Shown here: positions 33,781-42,929 of the stretch, in pieces
How positions within the stretch are numbered: position 1 is the first letter of the stretch
Layout of the letters: every line of letters starts with the position of its first letter
From: Hymenobacter siberiensis
GTDB taxonomy: Bacteria; Bacteroidota; Bacteroidia; Cytophagales; Hymenobacteraceae
Direction: 5' to 3'
Length of the DNA stretch: 64,000 nucleotides
Assembly: GCF_018967845.1 (NCBI RefSeq)
Contig: NZ_JAHLZZ010000001.1
Span: 1,426,001 to 1,490,000, forward strand
The notes under the pieces: model-generated
Database searches by the model: none
What the model was told of the DNA's origin: nothing
The model's input: the letters and a program-made list of their open reading frames with translations, nothing else
Position numbers and translations under genes: made by a program

Positions 33781-34713
33781 TCAATACGGAAACACCGACT
33801 CGTAATACTTGACAGTCTCGGCGATGCCGTCCTGAAAATCGGTGAAGCGGAACAGCGGGAATACCTGGCGGAATTTGGCGTCGTCCATCACCTTTTTGGG
33901 CGCGCCATCGGGTTTGCTGGCATCCCAGCGGAGTTGGCCGTGGTAGCCGAATTTGGCCTGGATGATGTCCACCAGCGCCCGCACGCTCAGGCCGTCGTTC
34001 TGGGCTAGGTTGGTGGGCTGGTCGAGGCCGGGGCGGGCAGGGTTTTGCAGCACTTCCCACACCAGGCGGGCAAAATCGGCCGCGTAAAGCCACTCGCGGA
34101 TGGGCAGGCCCGTGCCCCAGATGGAGAGCTCGGGCTGGCCCAGCTTTTCGGCCTTCACAAACTTCGAAATCAACGCGTTGAGGGCGTGCGCTTTGTTGGG
34201 GTCGGTTGAGTCGAACGGCCCGTACATGTTGGGCGTGAGCAGGTGGATGCTGCGCACGCCGTATTGCATCTCGAAGCACTCGGCGGTGGCCCATAGCAGG
34301 CGACGGCTGGCCCCGTAGCTCAGCACCGAGCGGTGCAGGTGGCCGTTCCACCAGCCGCTTTCCTCAAACACATCGGCCTCGGCCGGGTAGGCGCAGTTGG
34401 CGATGGGGTTCACCACTAGGGCGTCCGGACATTCCTGTGCCACGGCTTCGTACATGCCCAGAATCATGCGCGAATTATCAGCAATTACCGTGGCGGCCTT
34501 CTCCGTCACGTAGTTGAGGCTGCCTACGTGGGCCGCGCAGTTCACGATGTGCGTGGGGCGCTGGGCGCGCAGAAAAGCGGCCGTGGCCGCCGCATCGCGC
34601 AGGTCGAGGCCGGTGCTGAGCGACGCGCCCACGTAGGCCACGCCGCGCTGGCACAACTCCCGGGCCATGTTGCGGCCGGCAAAGCCGGTATGGCCAAACA
34701 GTACGACTTTCAT
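33781..34713 (-). CDS. SDR-type nucleotide-sugar epimerase/reductase with altered catalytic residues
   Basis: A 310-residue extended SDR from ATG 34713 (MKVVLFGHTGFAGRNMAREL); the larger open frame upstream overlaps the aminotransferase gene and is not used. The Rossmann motif GHTGFAG resembles GDP-L-fucose synthases, but where these have SSCIYP and YxxxK, this protein has ANCAYP and YGASRR, so the catalytic Ser and Lys positions carry Asn and Arg. It therefore belongs to a divergent branch. It follows the DegT aminotransferase by eight bases, so both probably act on the same nucleotide-linked sugar. Substrate unknown; cytosolic. Confidence 0.8.
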   Translation of the reverse strand: MKVVLFGHTGFAGRNMARELCQRGVAYVGASLSTGLDLRDAAATAAFLRAQRPTHIVNCAAHVGSLNYVTEKAATVIADNSRMILGMYEAVAQECPDALVVNPIANCAYPAEADVFEESGWWNGHLHRSVLSYGASRRLLWATAECFEMQYGVRSIHLLTPNMYGPFDSTDPNKAHALNALISKFVKAEKLGQPELSIWGTGLPIREWLYAADFARLVWEVLQNPARPGLDQPTNLAQNDGLSVRALVDIIQAKFGYHGQLRWDASKPDGAPKKVMDDAKFRQVFPLFRFTDFQDGIAETVKYYESVFPY

Positions 34714-34721
34714 GGCCGGGC

Positions 34722-35882
34722 TCACCATCCTTGCTTGATTACATCCACGATATAAGCGGCCTGCTCGGCGGTCAGGGCATCGTGCAGGGGTATGTGAATC
34801 TGGGTTTCGTCGAAGTGGCGCTGCCGGGTCAGGTCGGGGCGCTTGCCCCCAAACAGCGCGTTGTGGTCGATGCCATCGTGCACCACCGATGCCGCTACGC
34901 CCCGGGCCCGCAATGCCCGAACGAAGCCCAGTCGGTTCTCGACGTGGAAGCCGAACAGCCAATGGGCGCTTTCGCGGTCGGGCTGGTGCACAAAATGCGT
35001 GAGGCCCGGCACCCGGCACAGGCCGTCGCGGTACTGCTGCACGCGGGCGCGGCGCGCCGTCATGCGCCCGGCAAAGCCGTCGAGGTTGGCCAGCCCAAGG
35101 GCGGCGGCGTAGTCTGATAGATGGTATTTGTAGCCCACGTCGGTGAGGTCGTATTCGCGTTCGCCCAGCTCATTCACCGGCGAGTGGGCCCGGTCGATGC
35201 CAAACCAGCGCCGCCGAAACACCTCGCGGGCCAGCTCCGGCGAGCGGGCGCACAGCGCGCCCCCATCGCCGGTGGTGAGGTGCTTGATGGCCTGAAACGA
35301 GAAGCAGGTGAAATCCGAAATGGCCCCAATGGCCTGGCCCCGGTAGCTGGCCCCGGGGCTGTGGGCCGCGTCCTCAATCACCACCAGCCCGTGCCTGTCG
35401 GCCAGGGCCTGAATTTCGGCCAGGTCGCAGGGGTAGCCGCTCCAGTGCACCGCCATAATGGCCTTGGTGCGTGGCGTGATGCGGTGCTCGATGTCGGCCG
35501 GGTCGATGTTGCCGGTTTCGTACTGAATATCGGCAAACACCGGCCGGGCCCCCACCTGCACTACCGTGAGGGCCGAGGCGATGAAAGTCTGCGGCGCCAG
35601 GATAACCTCATCGCCCGCCCCGATGCCGGCCACTTCCAGGGCCAGGTGCAGTGCACTGGTGCCCGAGTTCAGAGCCGCCGGGTGGCGCATGCCTAGCTCG
35701 GCACTCAGCCGGGCTTCGAATTCCTGCGCCAGCTTTCCCTCGCTCAAGTAGTTGCTGGCCAGTACATTACCCACACGTTGGGCTGCACTGGGGTGTACAA
35801 ACGTGCTGAACATGGGCAGCAGTTGGCCCGCCGTCAGAGCCGGAGCCCCAACGGATGGGGCAGGGAGGTAAGGGTTAATCAT
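34722..35882 (-). CDS. DegT/DnrJ/EryC1/StrS family aminotransferase
   Basis: A 386-residue PLP enzyme. Conserved stretches are AALNSGTSALHLALEVAGIG (about 55-75), VIEDAAHSPGASYRG (Asp binding the PLP pyridine nitrogen) and CFSFQAIKHLTTGDGG (Lys forming the Schiff base). These enzymes usually transfer an amino group from glutamate to a keto sugar linked to a nucleotide, for O-antigen or capsule amino sugars. It is the first gene of a two-gene unit with the SDR gene. The AT-rich 558-base region upstream should hold the promoter (a weak TACCTTTC lies about 20 bases before the ATG). Confidence 0.9.
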   Translation of the reverse strand: MINPYLPAPSVGAPALTAGQLLPMFSTFVHPSAAQRVGNVLASNYLSEGKLAQEFEARLSAELGMRHPAALNSGTSALHLALEVAGIGAGDEVILAPQTFIASALTVVQVGARPVFADIQYETGNIDPADIEHRITPRTKAIMAVHWSGYPCDLAEIQALADRHGLVVIEDAAHSPGASYRGQAIGAISDFTCFSFQAIKHLTTGDGGALCARSPELAREVFRRRWFGIDRAHSPVNELGEREYDLTDVGYKYHLSDYAAALGLANLDGFAGRMTARRARVQQYRDGLCRVPGLTHFVHQPDRESAHWLFGFHVENRLGFVRALRARGVAASVVHDGIDHNALFGGKRPDLTRQRHFDETQIHIPLHDALTAEQAAYIVDVIKQGW

Positions 35883-36440
35883 GTGGATAATGTAGAAAGG
35901 TATAGTTTAAATGTAATAATATATTTTTATATTTATCTTCTGATTATGCGCATTTACTTTTTTAATGAAAAAATAGTGGTCTGGTATGAGCGCCCGCCCG
36001 TTGGTGCCGCGCCATGCTTTGCCACGAAACAGGTCGGCGACTTGCTACAACACTGCACCGTGGGGCTGGCCTTGGGCCGGCCAGGGCTGCCGGCCGCCGG
36101 CACACTGCCGCTGCGTAATAATAAAAGTGGATTTAAAACAAAACCAATATCACCATAAGAGAAATGTAAGGTAAATTGGCTGATAGCCATATTTTGTACT
36201 TATAATGTGCTGCAATAGAGCCTTTTTATCTAAAAATATTCAATGTAACTTTCCAAATAGAAAATTCTAATAATAGGCTTTTTCCGCGAATGGCTGAACC
36301 AAAATAAAATGAGAAAAGTTAGGCTCCCGAGTGTCAGATATAGTCCTGATGCTGAATTCGAATGCTTACCCGTTAAATAACTAGATGTTTCACTATGTTC
36401 GTCCCTGTTGCGGGACGGCGTAACCCCAAAAGTTGTTTGC
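35883..36440. other. AT-rich intergenic region
   Basis: This divergent gap is unusually AT-rich at both ends with a GC-rich island at about 35985-36115. No convincing gene is seen; a small open frame at 35946-36158 (MRIYFFNEKIVVWYERPPVG) spans the composition change and shows no recognisable family. It should carry the promoters of the aminotransferase and lipoprotein genes. Confidence 0.5.
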
Positions 36441-36938
36441 ATGAAAAAAATGCCCCTATTCCTGGGTGTAGCCCTCGCCGCGCTGACCTTAGCTTCCTGC
36501 GAAAAAGAGCTCGAGCAAGTAAATAGCTCGCCTCAATCGTCCACTGCGGCCTCCACGCTGGCCAAGCCGGACCTGCTCACCACCGGCAACTGGCGCCAGA
36601 CCGGCCTCACCGTGAGTGCCCCCGCCGAAGGCACGGCCCCGGCCGCCACCTCCGACCTGTTTGCCCAGGTCCGGCCTTCCATGCTGGTGCAAAATGCCAT
36701 GTATAAGTCGGACGGCACCTATACGCTGCTGCGCGGCCCGCGCCCCGGCAAGCAAACCGCCGAGCCCGTGAGCGGCACCTGGCGCCTGACGGCTTCGGCC
36801 GACTCGCTCATCCTCACGCAGGCCGACCGCACCCGCCGCTTCGCCGTGGCCGAGCTGACGGCTACCACGCTGCGCCTCGCTTATTCGGAAGGCGATGCCG
36901 GCAAAGCCTCAGTGTATACGTCGGTGTTCTCGCGCTAA
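36441..36938 (+). CDS. Lipoprotein with lipocalin-like pattern
   Basis: A 165-residue precursor from ATG 36441 (MKKMPLFLGVALAALTLASC), with lipobox LASC (Cys20). After a Ser/Ala-rich linker, the mature part has LLTTGNWRQTGLTV, YKSDGTYTLLRG, SGTWRLTASADSLILTQ and a final beta-rich stretch. This order (NW-K/R start, Y-x2-DGTY, GTW, L-x2) is the pattern of the small lipocalin-like domain common in Bacteroidota lipoproteins. No ligand is known. It is a single gene with its own terminator. Confidence 0.75.
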   Translation: MKKMPLFLGVALAALTLASCEKELEQVNSSPQSSTAASTLAKPDLLTTGNWRQTGLTVSAPAEGTAPAATSDLFAQVRPSMLVQNAMYKSDGTYTLLRGPRPGKQTAEPVSGTWRLTASADSLILTQADRTRRFAVAELTATTLRLAYSEGDAGKASVYTSVFSR

Positions 36939-36967
36939 GCCCGCCTTCATTTTTCTGGGTATGCTGC

Positions 36968-37002
36968 ACCGCCCGGCCAATTTGGCCGGGCGGTATTTTT
37001 TT
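36968..37002 (+). terminator. Rho-independent terminator of the lipoprotein gene
   Basis: ACCGCCCGGCC and its exact complement around AATTT, followed by ATTTTTTT. It lies 29 bases after the stop. Confidence 0.85.
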
Positions 37003-37044
37003 GGTCCCTACTCGCAGTGTCTACGGTACAAACCGGGGTTGAGC

Positions 37045-37509
37045 TTAGCGCCGGCTGCCAATCATGCTCTCAGCCATGGGGCTATCGTCGTAGCCCGCCG
37101 TGAAATCCAGCAGCAGGCGCTTGAGCTCGGGCAGGACGTGGGGCAGGTTGCTCACCCGGAAGTAGGCCGCGCTGGGGGCCAGGTAGCCCGGTACCGCCAA
37201 TGGCCCGGCCCCGGAGCGAAAACTCATGCTCCAGTCCGAAAACACCCGCTTTATGTTGTGGCCCTCGCTCAGCACGATGAGGTGCTCGTGGCGCGGGTCG
37301 GTGGCAATGCGGTGGTAGTACAGGTGCTGCACGGCCGCTTTTTCGCCTTCCAGCAGCTGCAGAAACTGGCCGTTGGGGGCGTGCAGCAGAATGCCCGTGA
37401 TGCCCCGTGCCACATTGTACGTGTGGGATTGGTGCAGCAGCTCCAGCAGCTCTGGCAGACTGAAGCTGGCCAGAGCCTGGCTTTGGTATAGAAGGTGATA
37501 CAAGCCCAT
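37045..37509 (-). CDS. BLUF-domain blue-light sensor
   Basis: A 154-residue protein that is a BLUF domain plus a short tail. The flavin-site Tyr is near residue 8 (YHLLYQSQA), the Asn in QSHTYNVARGITGILLH, the Gln in GQFLQLLEGE, and the closing RVFSDWSM matches the Trp/Met region of BLUF proteins. FAD bound here should undergo a hydrogen-bond rearrangement in blue light. There is no attached GGDEF/EAL output domain, so it is a short BLUF type that needs a partner. The exopolysaccharide operon starts 626 bases upstream in the opposite direction; a link is possible but unproven. Confidence 0.9.
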   Translation of the reverse strand: MGLYHLLYQSQALASFSLPELLELLHQSHTYNVARGITGILLHAPNGQFLQLLEGEKAAVQHLYYHRIATDPRHEHLIVLSEGHNIKRVFSDWSMSFRSGAGPLAVPGYLAPSAAYFRVSNLPHVLPELKRLLLDFTAGYDDSPMAESMIGSRR

Positions 37510-38135
37510 GGTAGGAAAGCTGCTGAGGCCGCCGTGGCGGCGATAACAAATACGAAAGGCTTACCTGGAAAGGGCTGGCGGGGCTTCCGGCGACGCTGGC
37601 AGTGGCCCTGAATGCCATTGCCGGCCCATACTACACGCTTTAGACCAGACTGCTGCCTACTGTGAGCGGAATAGAAGGGCAACAGATGCTTAAGGCTGAA
37701 AATCCCTCAAATGTACATATGATTTTACGAATTACATATTGTATATTAAATTGATTCAAAAATAAATGTGTGCTGTTGTGATGCCGGTAGTAGAAATAAG
37801 CCCTGGATTGGCAATGCCCCCGGGCACCCTGGCCGCGCCGCTGGGTAGTGAGCCCCGACGGTGATAGCCATGCCAGAAAGCGGTAAAGCCCTGAGGATGC
37901 GGGTAGTACGCATTTAATTAGAAAAATAAATATATAAACTAATTAATATTAAAAGAGATAATGCTCTGTGCTTCAATTATAAGACGTATAACTATTTCTA
38001 CAACTAAGATTATTAAACTAATATTTAATCATATTTAATATTGGTAACTAAATATTAAAGCACTATCTTACTTCTATATTCACCCCGGAGCAGCTGCCGG
38101 CTGGGGGCAGTGAGCAACTTGTTACTTCCTGAGCT
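37510..38135. other. Intergenic region between BLUF and polysaccharide genes
   Basis: No gene is seen. The right half (37700-38090) is strongly AT-rich and should contain the promoter of the polysaccharide operon; no exact TAnnTTTG box stands out. No long palindromic element is present here, in contrast to most gaps in the window. Confidence 0.5.
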
Positions 38136-39533
38136 ATGGAACGATATGTACGGTACTCGGATACTTCCCGCTTTATTCTGCTGGCCATGGATGGCATCCT
38201 TATCTGGCTGGCCTTTCATGCGGCGCAACTGGTCGTATGGCACTCGTGGGCGATGAGGAGCGACATGCCCTTTTTCATCATCACATTTGCGCTGCTGTGG
38301 TGGCTGCTCTCGCGGCAGTACGCCAACGTGTACCGCCGCGACCGCCGCATTTCCTACGGCGAGAAGCTGCGGCACCTGCTGAAGGCGTTTCTGCTGCACG
38401 GCGTGCTGGTGGTGGGCACGGTGGTGGCGCTGCGCATCGATTACCTGTCGACGCGCTACCTGGCGGCCATTTATGGGTTTTCGGTGGTGGGCGTGGTGGT
38501 GGGGCGCTTCGGCATCACGTTTGGCTACCGCACCTGGCTGCGGTACTTTGCCCGGCTGCACAACCGCTTTGTGATAGTGGGGGCCAGCCAGAGCGGGCAG
38601 GAGCTGTACCACGCCCTCACGGCCGACGACTCGACCAGCTACCAGTTTAAGGGCTTTTTTACGGATGAGGCGCTGCCCACCAACCTGCGGGCTCTGCGGC
38701 GCGGCGCGGTAACGGACCTGATGAGCTACTGCCTGAGCACGTCGGTAGACGAAATCTACTACGCGCTGCCGCTCGACCGGCACGACCTGATTGAGGAGCT
38801 GTCGCGCTTCGCGGAAGACCATTTCCTGGCCTTCCGCATCGTGCCCGACTACCAGGGCACGGTGGGCCAGGATGTGGGCGTGTATTTCCACGACCACCTG
38901 CCCATTCTTATGGTGCGGCAGGAGCCGCTGGGCTTTCGCACCAACCAGGTGCTGAAGCGGGGGTTCGACCTGGCGTTTTCGCTGCTCGTGATTTTGGGGC
39001 TGTTTCCCATTATTCTGCCGGTGCTGGCGTTGCTCATCAAGCTCGATTCGCCGGGGCCGGTGTTTTTCAGGCAGATGCGGCCGGGCAAGCGCAATAAGCT
39101 GTTTCCGTGCTACAAGCTGCGCACCATGCGCGCCGACCACCGCCAGACCGAGTTGCAGGCCACCAAGGCCGACCCCCGGGTGACCCGCGTGGGCGCTTAC
39201 CTGCGCAAGTATAATCTCGATGAATTGCCGCAGTTTTTCAACGTGCTGCTCGGGCATATGTCGGTGGTGGGGCCGCGGCCCAATATGGTGTCGCAGCTGG
39301 AGGAATACTCCAAGCGCGGCCGCACCTACCAGCTGCGCCACGCCGTGACGCCCGGCATCACGGGCTACGCCCAGGTGAACGGCTTCCGGGGCGAAACCCG
39401 CGCCCCCAACGCCATGGAAAAGCGCGTGGAATACGACCTGAAATACGTGCAGAACTGGTCGTTCGTACTCGATTTGCAGATTATCGGCAAGACCGTGCGC
39501 AACATGGTGAAGGGCGAGGAAAACGCTTATTGA
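38136..39533 (+). CDS. Polyprenyl-phosphate phosphoglycosyl transferase (WcaJ-like)
   Basis: A 465-residue initiating transferase. Four to five membrane segments lie in the first 130 residues, followed by a Rossmann-like CoA-binding-3 region (FVIVGASQSGQELYHAL) and, from about residue 270, the catalytic bac_transf domain: RGFDLAFSLLVILGLF, KLDSPGPVFFRQ, CYKLRTMRAD, NLDELPQFFNVL and MSVVGPRPNM. It should place the first sugar phosphate (probably glucose-1-P) on undecaprenyl phosphate at the inner membrane, starting each exopolysaccharide or O-unit. It is the first gene of the polysaccharide operon to about 46308. Confidence 0.93.
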   Translation: MERYVRYSDTSRFILLAMDGILIWLAFHAAQLVVWHSWAMRSDMPFFIITFALLWWLLSRQYANVYRRDRRISYGEKLRHLLKAFLLHGVLVVGTVVALRIDYLSTRYLAAIYGFSVVGVVVGRFGITFGYRTWLRYFARLHNRFVIVGASQSGQELYHALTADDSTSYQFKGFFTDEALPTNLRALRRGAVTDLMSYCLSTSVDEIYYALPLDRHDLIEELSRFAEDHFLAFRIVPDYQGTVGQDVGVYFHDHLPILMVRQEPLGFRTNQVLKRGFDLAFSLLVILGLFPIILPVLALLIKLDSPGPVFFRQMRPGKRNKLFPCYKLRTMRADHRQTELQATKADPRVTRVGAYLRKYNLDELPQFFNVLLGHMSVVGPRPNMVSQLEEYSKRGRTYQLRHAVTPGITGYAQVNGFRGETRAPNAMEKRVEYDLKYVQNWSFVLDLQIIGKTVRNMVKGEENAY

Positions 39534-39535
39534 AA

Positions 39536-39702
39536 AATATGAGAATATGAGAATATGAGAATGTGAAAATGTGAAGAGTGTGAAAATGAGGCTATATGAT
39601 AGTGTTGATAGTCAACGTATTCCCGCATTTCCCGCATTTCCCGCATTTCCCACATTCCCCACATTTCCCACATTCCCCACATTCCCCACATTCCCACATC
39701 AA
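39536..39702. repeat. Short tandem repeat forming an inverted pair
   Basis: The left half repeats ATGAGAAT/ATGTGAAA units; the right half repeats CCCGCATTT, CCCACATT and CCCCACATT units about nine times. The halves are roughly complementary, so the RNA could form a long imperfect hairpin. It fills the gap between two operon genes. Confidence 0.75.
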
Positions 39703-39708
39703 AAAATA

Positions 39709-40449
39709 ATGCTGCCAAAACACGCTGTATTGCACGCCAACATCTCGACAGGGTGCACCGCCGATTTCGTCGACGCCATTCTGGGCTTGGGCGCGGCGCG
39801 GGCCTCGGCCTACGTGTGCTTTGCCAACGTGCACATGTTGGTAGAGGCCGAGCGCAACGCCGAGTTCCGGCAGATTTTGAACAACGCGGCCGTGGTCGCG
39901 CCCGATGGCAGCCCGGTAGCGGCGGCTGTGCGCTGGTTTCGGGGGCCGGCGCAGGAGCGCATGGCCGGTATGGACCTGCTGCCCGCGCTGCTGCGCGCCG
40001 CCGCCGAGCGAGGGCAGTCGGTGTATTTCTACGGCACTACCGACGATGTGCTGGAGGCCATGGTGTGGCGGGCGCGCAGGGAACTGCCCACCCTGCGAAT
40101 AGTAGGGGCGTATGCGCCGCCCTTCCGCGAGCTCACGGATGCGGAGGATGCCGCCGAGGTAGCGGCCATCAACGCGGCCGACCCGGATTTACTGTTTGTG
40201 GCGCTGGGCTGCCCGCGCCAGGAGCGCTGGATGGCGGCCCACCAGGGGCGCATCGGGGCGTGCATGCTGGGGGTGGGGCAGGCCTTCCGGGTGTATGCCG
40301 GCCTGGAGCCGCGCCTGCCGGCATGGGCCCGCAAGCTGTGGCTGGAATGGGCGTTCCGGCTGTGGCAGGAGCCGCGCCGCCTGGCTCGTCGCTACTTCGT
40401 CACCAACACCCGCTTTATCTACCTGATGGCCCGCGCCACGCTTGGATAG
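39709..40449 (+). CDS. WecG/TagA/CpsF-family glycosyltransferase
   Basis: About 246 residues from ATG 39709 (MLPKHAVLHANISTGC); the open frame upstream lies in the tandem repeat. Family features are CFANVHMLVEAERN, the NNAAVVAPDGSPV stretch with its catalytic Asp, YFYGTTDDVLEAMV, VALGCPRQERWM and LGVGQAFRVYAG. These GT26 enzymes transfer ManNAc-type or other hexosyl residues to an undecaprenyl-linked first sugar, so it probably adds the second residue of the repeat unit. It acts at the cytoplasmic face of the membrane. Confidence 0.9.
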   Translation: MLPKHAVLHANISTGCTADFVDAILGLGAARASAYVCFANVHMLVEAERNAEFRQILNNAAVVAPDGSPVAAAVRWFRGPAQERMAGMDLLPALLRAAAERGQSVYFYGTTDDVLEAMVWRARRELPTLRIVGAYAPPFRELTDAEDAAEVAAINAADPDLLFVALGCPRQERWMAAHQGRIGACMLGVGQAFRVYAGLEPRLPAWARKLWLEWAFRLWQEPRRLARRYFVTNTRFIYLMARATLG

Positions 40450-40574
40450 TGGTGAAATGGTGAGGTGGCGAGATGGTGAGTTTGTCTCATTTGCCACCTC
40501 GCCACCTCACCACTTCACCACTTCACCACTTCACCAACTCACCACTTCACCAACTCACCACTTCACCAACTCAC
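40450..40574. repeat. GGTGA/TCACC microsatellite, quasi-palindromic
   Basis: Repeats of GTGGTGAAATGGTGAGG on the left, a short loop, then CCACCTCGCCACCTCACCAC followed by many CACTTCAC/CAACTCAC units on the right. It ends exactly at the start codon of the next gene, so copy-number change could affect its translation. Confidence 0.75.
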
Positions 40575-41468
40575 ATGAAAGCAGTGATACTAGCGGGCGG
40601 CTACGGCACCCGAATCAGCGAGGAAAGCGGCGTGCGGCCCAAGCCCATGGTCGAAATCGGCGGCAAGCCCATTCTGTGGCACATCATGAAGATTTATGCC
40701 CACCACGGCATCACCGATTTCGTGATTTGCTGCGGCTACAAGGGGCACATGATAAAGCAGTATTTCTCGGATTATTTCCTGCTGAACTCGGACGTGACCT
40801 TCCGGATGGACCGCAACGAGATGCAGATTCATCGCAACAACGCCGAGCCCTGGACCGTGACGCTGGTAGATACCGGCCTGGAAACCATGACCGGTGGCCG
40901 CCTGCGCCGCGTGCAGAAATACCTGGATGATGAAACGTTTTGCCTGACCTACGGCGACGGCGTGAGTAACGTCGACATCGCGGCCAGCATCGAATACCAC
41001 CGGGCGCAGGGCGTGCTGGCCACGCTCACGGCGGTGCGGCAGCCGGGCCGCTTCGGCGTGTTCAACCTGGGCGACGGCGACAGCCACGTGAGCAACTTTA
41101 TGGAGAAGCCCGAGGGCGGCGAAACGCCCTGGATAAACGGCGGCTTTTTCGTGCTGGAGCCGGGCATTTTCGACTACCTCGACCACGACCAGACGGTGTG
41201 GGAAAAGGCCCCTCTAGAGCACCTCGCCGCCGCCGGGCAGCTGGCCGCCTACCGCCACGCCGGCTACTGGCAGCCCATGGATACCCTGCGCGACCGCAAC
41301 ATGCTGGAGGAGCTCTGGCAGGCCGGCAAGGCCGAATGGAAGCTGTGGGACCAGGCCCCCGCTGCCCCCGCAACCGCGCCCGAGCTCAAAACCATTCTGG
41401 CCGCGCCGCTGGCCGAGCCGGCCGGCCGTGGCCGCGCCGCCGCTACCTGCCTCATGCCCAGCGACTAA
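40575..41468 (+). CDS. rfbF: Glucose-1-phosphate cytidylyltransferase
   Basis: A 297-residue nucleotidyltransferase from ATG 40575 ([20 protein letters not shown]). It matches RfbF closely: [57 protein letters not shown] and [13 protein letters not shown]. It makes CDP-glucose from CTP and glucose-1-phosphate, the entry to CDP-linked deoxy or branched sugars. The last ~35 residues (Ala/Pro-rich, after KLWDQAP) are an extension not typical of the family. CDP-glucose 4,6-dehydratase (RfbG) is not seen nearby, and the next gene is a different SDR. Confidence 0.92.
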   Translation: MKAVILAGGYGTRISEESGVRPKPMVEIGGKPILWHIMKIYAHHGITDFVICCGYKGHMIKQYFSDYFLLNSDVTFRMDRNEMQIHRNNAEPWTVTLVDTGLETMTGGRLRRVQKYLDDETFCLTYGDGVSNVDIAASIEYHRAQGVLATLTAVRQPGRFGVFNLGDGDSHVSNFMEKPEGGETPWINGGFFVLEPGIFDYLDHDQTVWEKAPLEHLAAAGQLAAYRHAGYWQPMDTLRDRNMLEELWQAGKAEWKLWDQAPAAPATAPELKTILAAPLAEPAGRGRAAATCLMPSD

Positions 41469-41631
41469 AAACACCAACCATGAACGCCGTGCCGGGTGCC
41501 GCTGGCGCATTGCCGCAGCTCCGCTAAGATAGAACGGAGCCCCTTCCCACGGTCGCGATGGGTTGGCGAGCCCGGCACGATATTCTGGTCGATTTATGAC
41601 TGTATACACCTCACCAATAACTGACTGTGCT

Positions 41632-42738
41632 ATGAAACCTGCCCGCATTCTCATCACCGGCAACATGGGCTACGTGGGGCCTGGCGTGGTGCGCCACCTC
41701 CGACAAACCTACCCCAACGCGGAGCTGATTGGCTACGACATGGGCTTTTTTGCCCACTGCCTCACTGGGGCTACCCGCCTGCCCGAGTCGCGGCTTGACC
41801 GCCAGGTTTTTGGCGATGTGCGGATGCTGCCCTCGGGCCTGCTGGCCGGCGTGGATGCTGTGGTGCACCTGGCCGCCATTTCCAACGACCCCATGGGCAC
41901 CGCCTACGAGGACGTGACGATGGACGTGAACTACCGCGCCGGCATTGCCCTGGCCCAGCGCGCCAAAACCTACGGCGTGAAAAGCTTCGTGTTTGCCAGC
42001 TCGTGCAGCATGTACGGGCTGGGCGGCGAGGATGCCAAAACCGAAACTTCCGCGCTGAACCCGCTCACGGCCTACGCCCGCTCTAAAGTAGCCAGCGAGC
42101 GCGACCTCGCCCCGCTGGCCGATGCGAACTTCCGGGTGACCTGCCTGCGCTTTGCCACGGCCTGCGGCTGGAGCGACCGGCTGCGCCTCGACCTAGTGCT
42201 GAACGACTTTGTGGCCGGCGCGGTGGCCACCGGCGAAATTAGTATCCTGAGCGACGGCACGCCCTGGCGGCCGCTCATTCATGTGCTGGACATGGCCCGC
42301 GCCATTGGCTGGGCCGTGACGCGGGAAGCCAGCAACGGCGGGGCTTTCGTGGCTGTGAACGCCGGGGCCAACACCTGGAACTACCGGGTGCGCGAGCTGG
42401 CCGAGGCCGTGGCCGCCGCCATCCCCGGCACCACGGTGCGCCTCAACCCCGACGCCGCCCCCGACCTGCGCTCGTACCGCGTTGATTTCAGCTTGTTCCG
42501 CCGCCTTGCGCCCGACCACCAGCCCATTCATACCCTGGCCGATACCATCAGCGAGCTGCAGCGCAAGCTGGTGGAAATGGGTTTCCGCGACCCCAATTTC
42601 CGGGCCTCGCGCCTGATGCGGCTGCGCGTGCTGGCCGCCCTGCGCGAGCAGGACGAGCTGACCGAGGACCTGACCTGGGCGCTGTGCCCCACCAAAGCCG
42701 CCGTGCCGCTCTACCGGGCTGAGCTGATGGTGGTGTGA
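41632..42738 (+). CDS. NAD-dependent epimerase/dehydratase (extended SDR)
   Basis: A 368-residue extended SDR from ATG 41632 (MKPARILITGNMGYVGPGVV). The Rossmann motif GNMGYVG, HLAAISNDPMG, FASSCSMYG (catalytic Ser) and YARSK (catalytic Tyr-Lys) are intact. It acts on a nucleotide sugar, most likely the CDP-glucose made by the gene before it or a derivative. It does not carry the sequence pattern of RfbG-type CDP-glucose 4,6-dehydratase, so the exact reaction is open. The gap before it (41469-41631) has no obvious hairpin. Confidence 0.85.
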   Translation: MKPARILITGNMGYVGPGVVRHLRQTYPNAELIGYDMGFFAHCLTGATRLPESRLDRQVFGDVRMLPSGLLAGVDAVVHLAAISNDPMGTAYEDVTMDVNYRAGIALAQRAKTYGVKSFVFASSCSMYGLGGEDAKTETSALNPLTAYARSKVASERDLAPLADANFRVTCLRFATACGWSDRLRLDLVLNDFVAGAVATGEISILSDGTPWRPLIHVLDMARAIGWAVTREASNGGAFVAVNAGANTWNYRVRELAEAVAAAIPGTTVRLNPDAAPDLRSYRVDFSLFRRLAPDHQPIHTLADTISELQRKLVEMGFRDPNFRASRLMRLRVLAALREQDELTEDLTWALCPTKAAVPLYRAELMVV

Positions 42739-42770
42739 GCCATCTGAGCTAGGAGAACGTCAATCAAAAG

Positions 42771-42872
42771 AACGTCATGCTGAGCGTAGCCGAAGCATCT
42801 CGCGTGCTTCAGCTAATCAATACGATTGGATTACTAATCCACGCGAGATGCTTCGGCTACGCTCAGCATGAT
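42771..42872. repeat. Palindromic element, C type, copy 2
   Basis: AACGTCATGCTGAGCGTAGC with CGAAGCATCTCGCG and their exact complements on the other side of an AT-rich loop (about 36-bp stem). Related to the element at 6851. It lies between two operon genes. Confidence 0.75.
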
Positions 42873-42929
42873 GGCCGAAACCAAGAATCAACTGCCAATA
42901 ATCAACCCTTCAACCTTGCTTTTGATACG

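Noticed and set aside
34714..35019. N-terminal extension of the SDR gene up to 35019
   Set aside because: It overlaps the aminotransferase coding region in another frame; the Rossmann motif begins right after the ATG at 34713.
35946..36158. Small gene in the AT-rich gap before the lipoprotein
   Set aside because: The frame crosses an abrupt change in composition, has no recognisable motif and no promoter-like sequence that stands out.
39536..40574. CRISPR array
   Set aside because: The repeats are simple 8-10 base units without spacers of constant length and no cas gene is seen.
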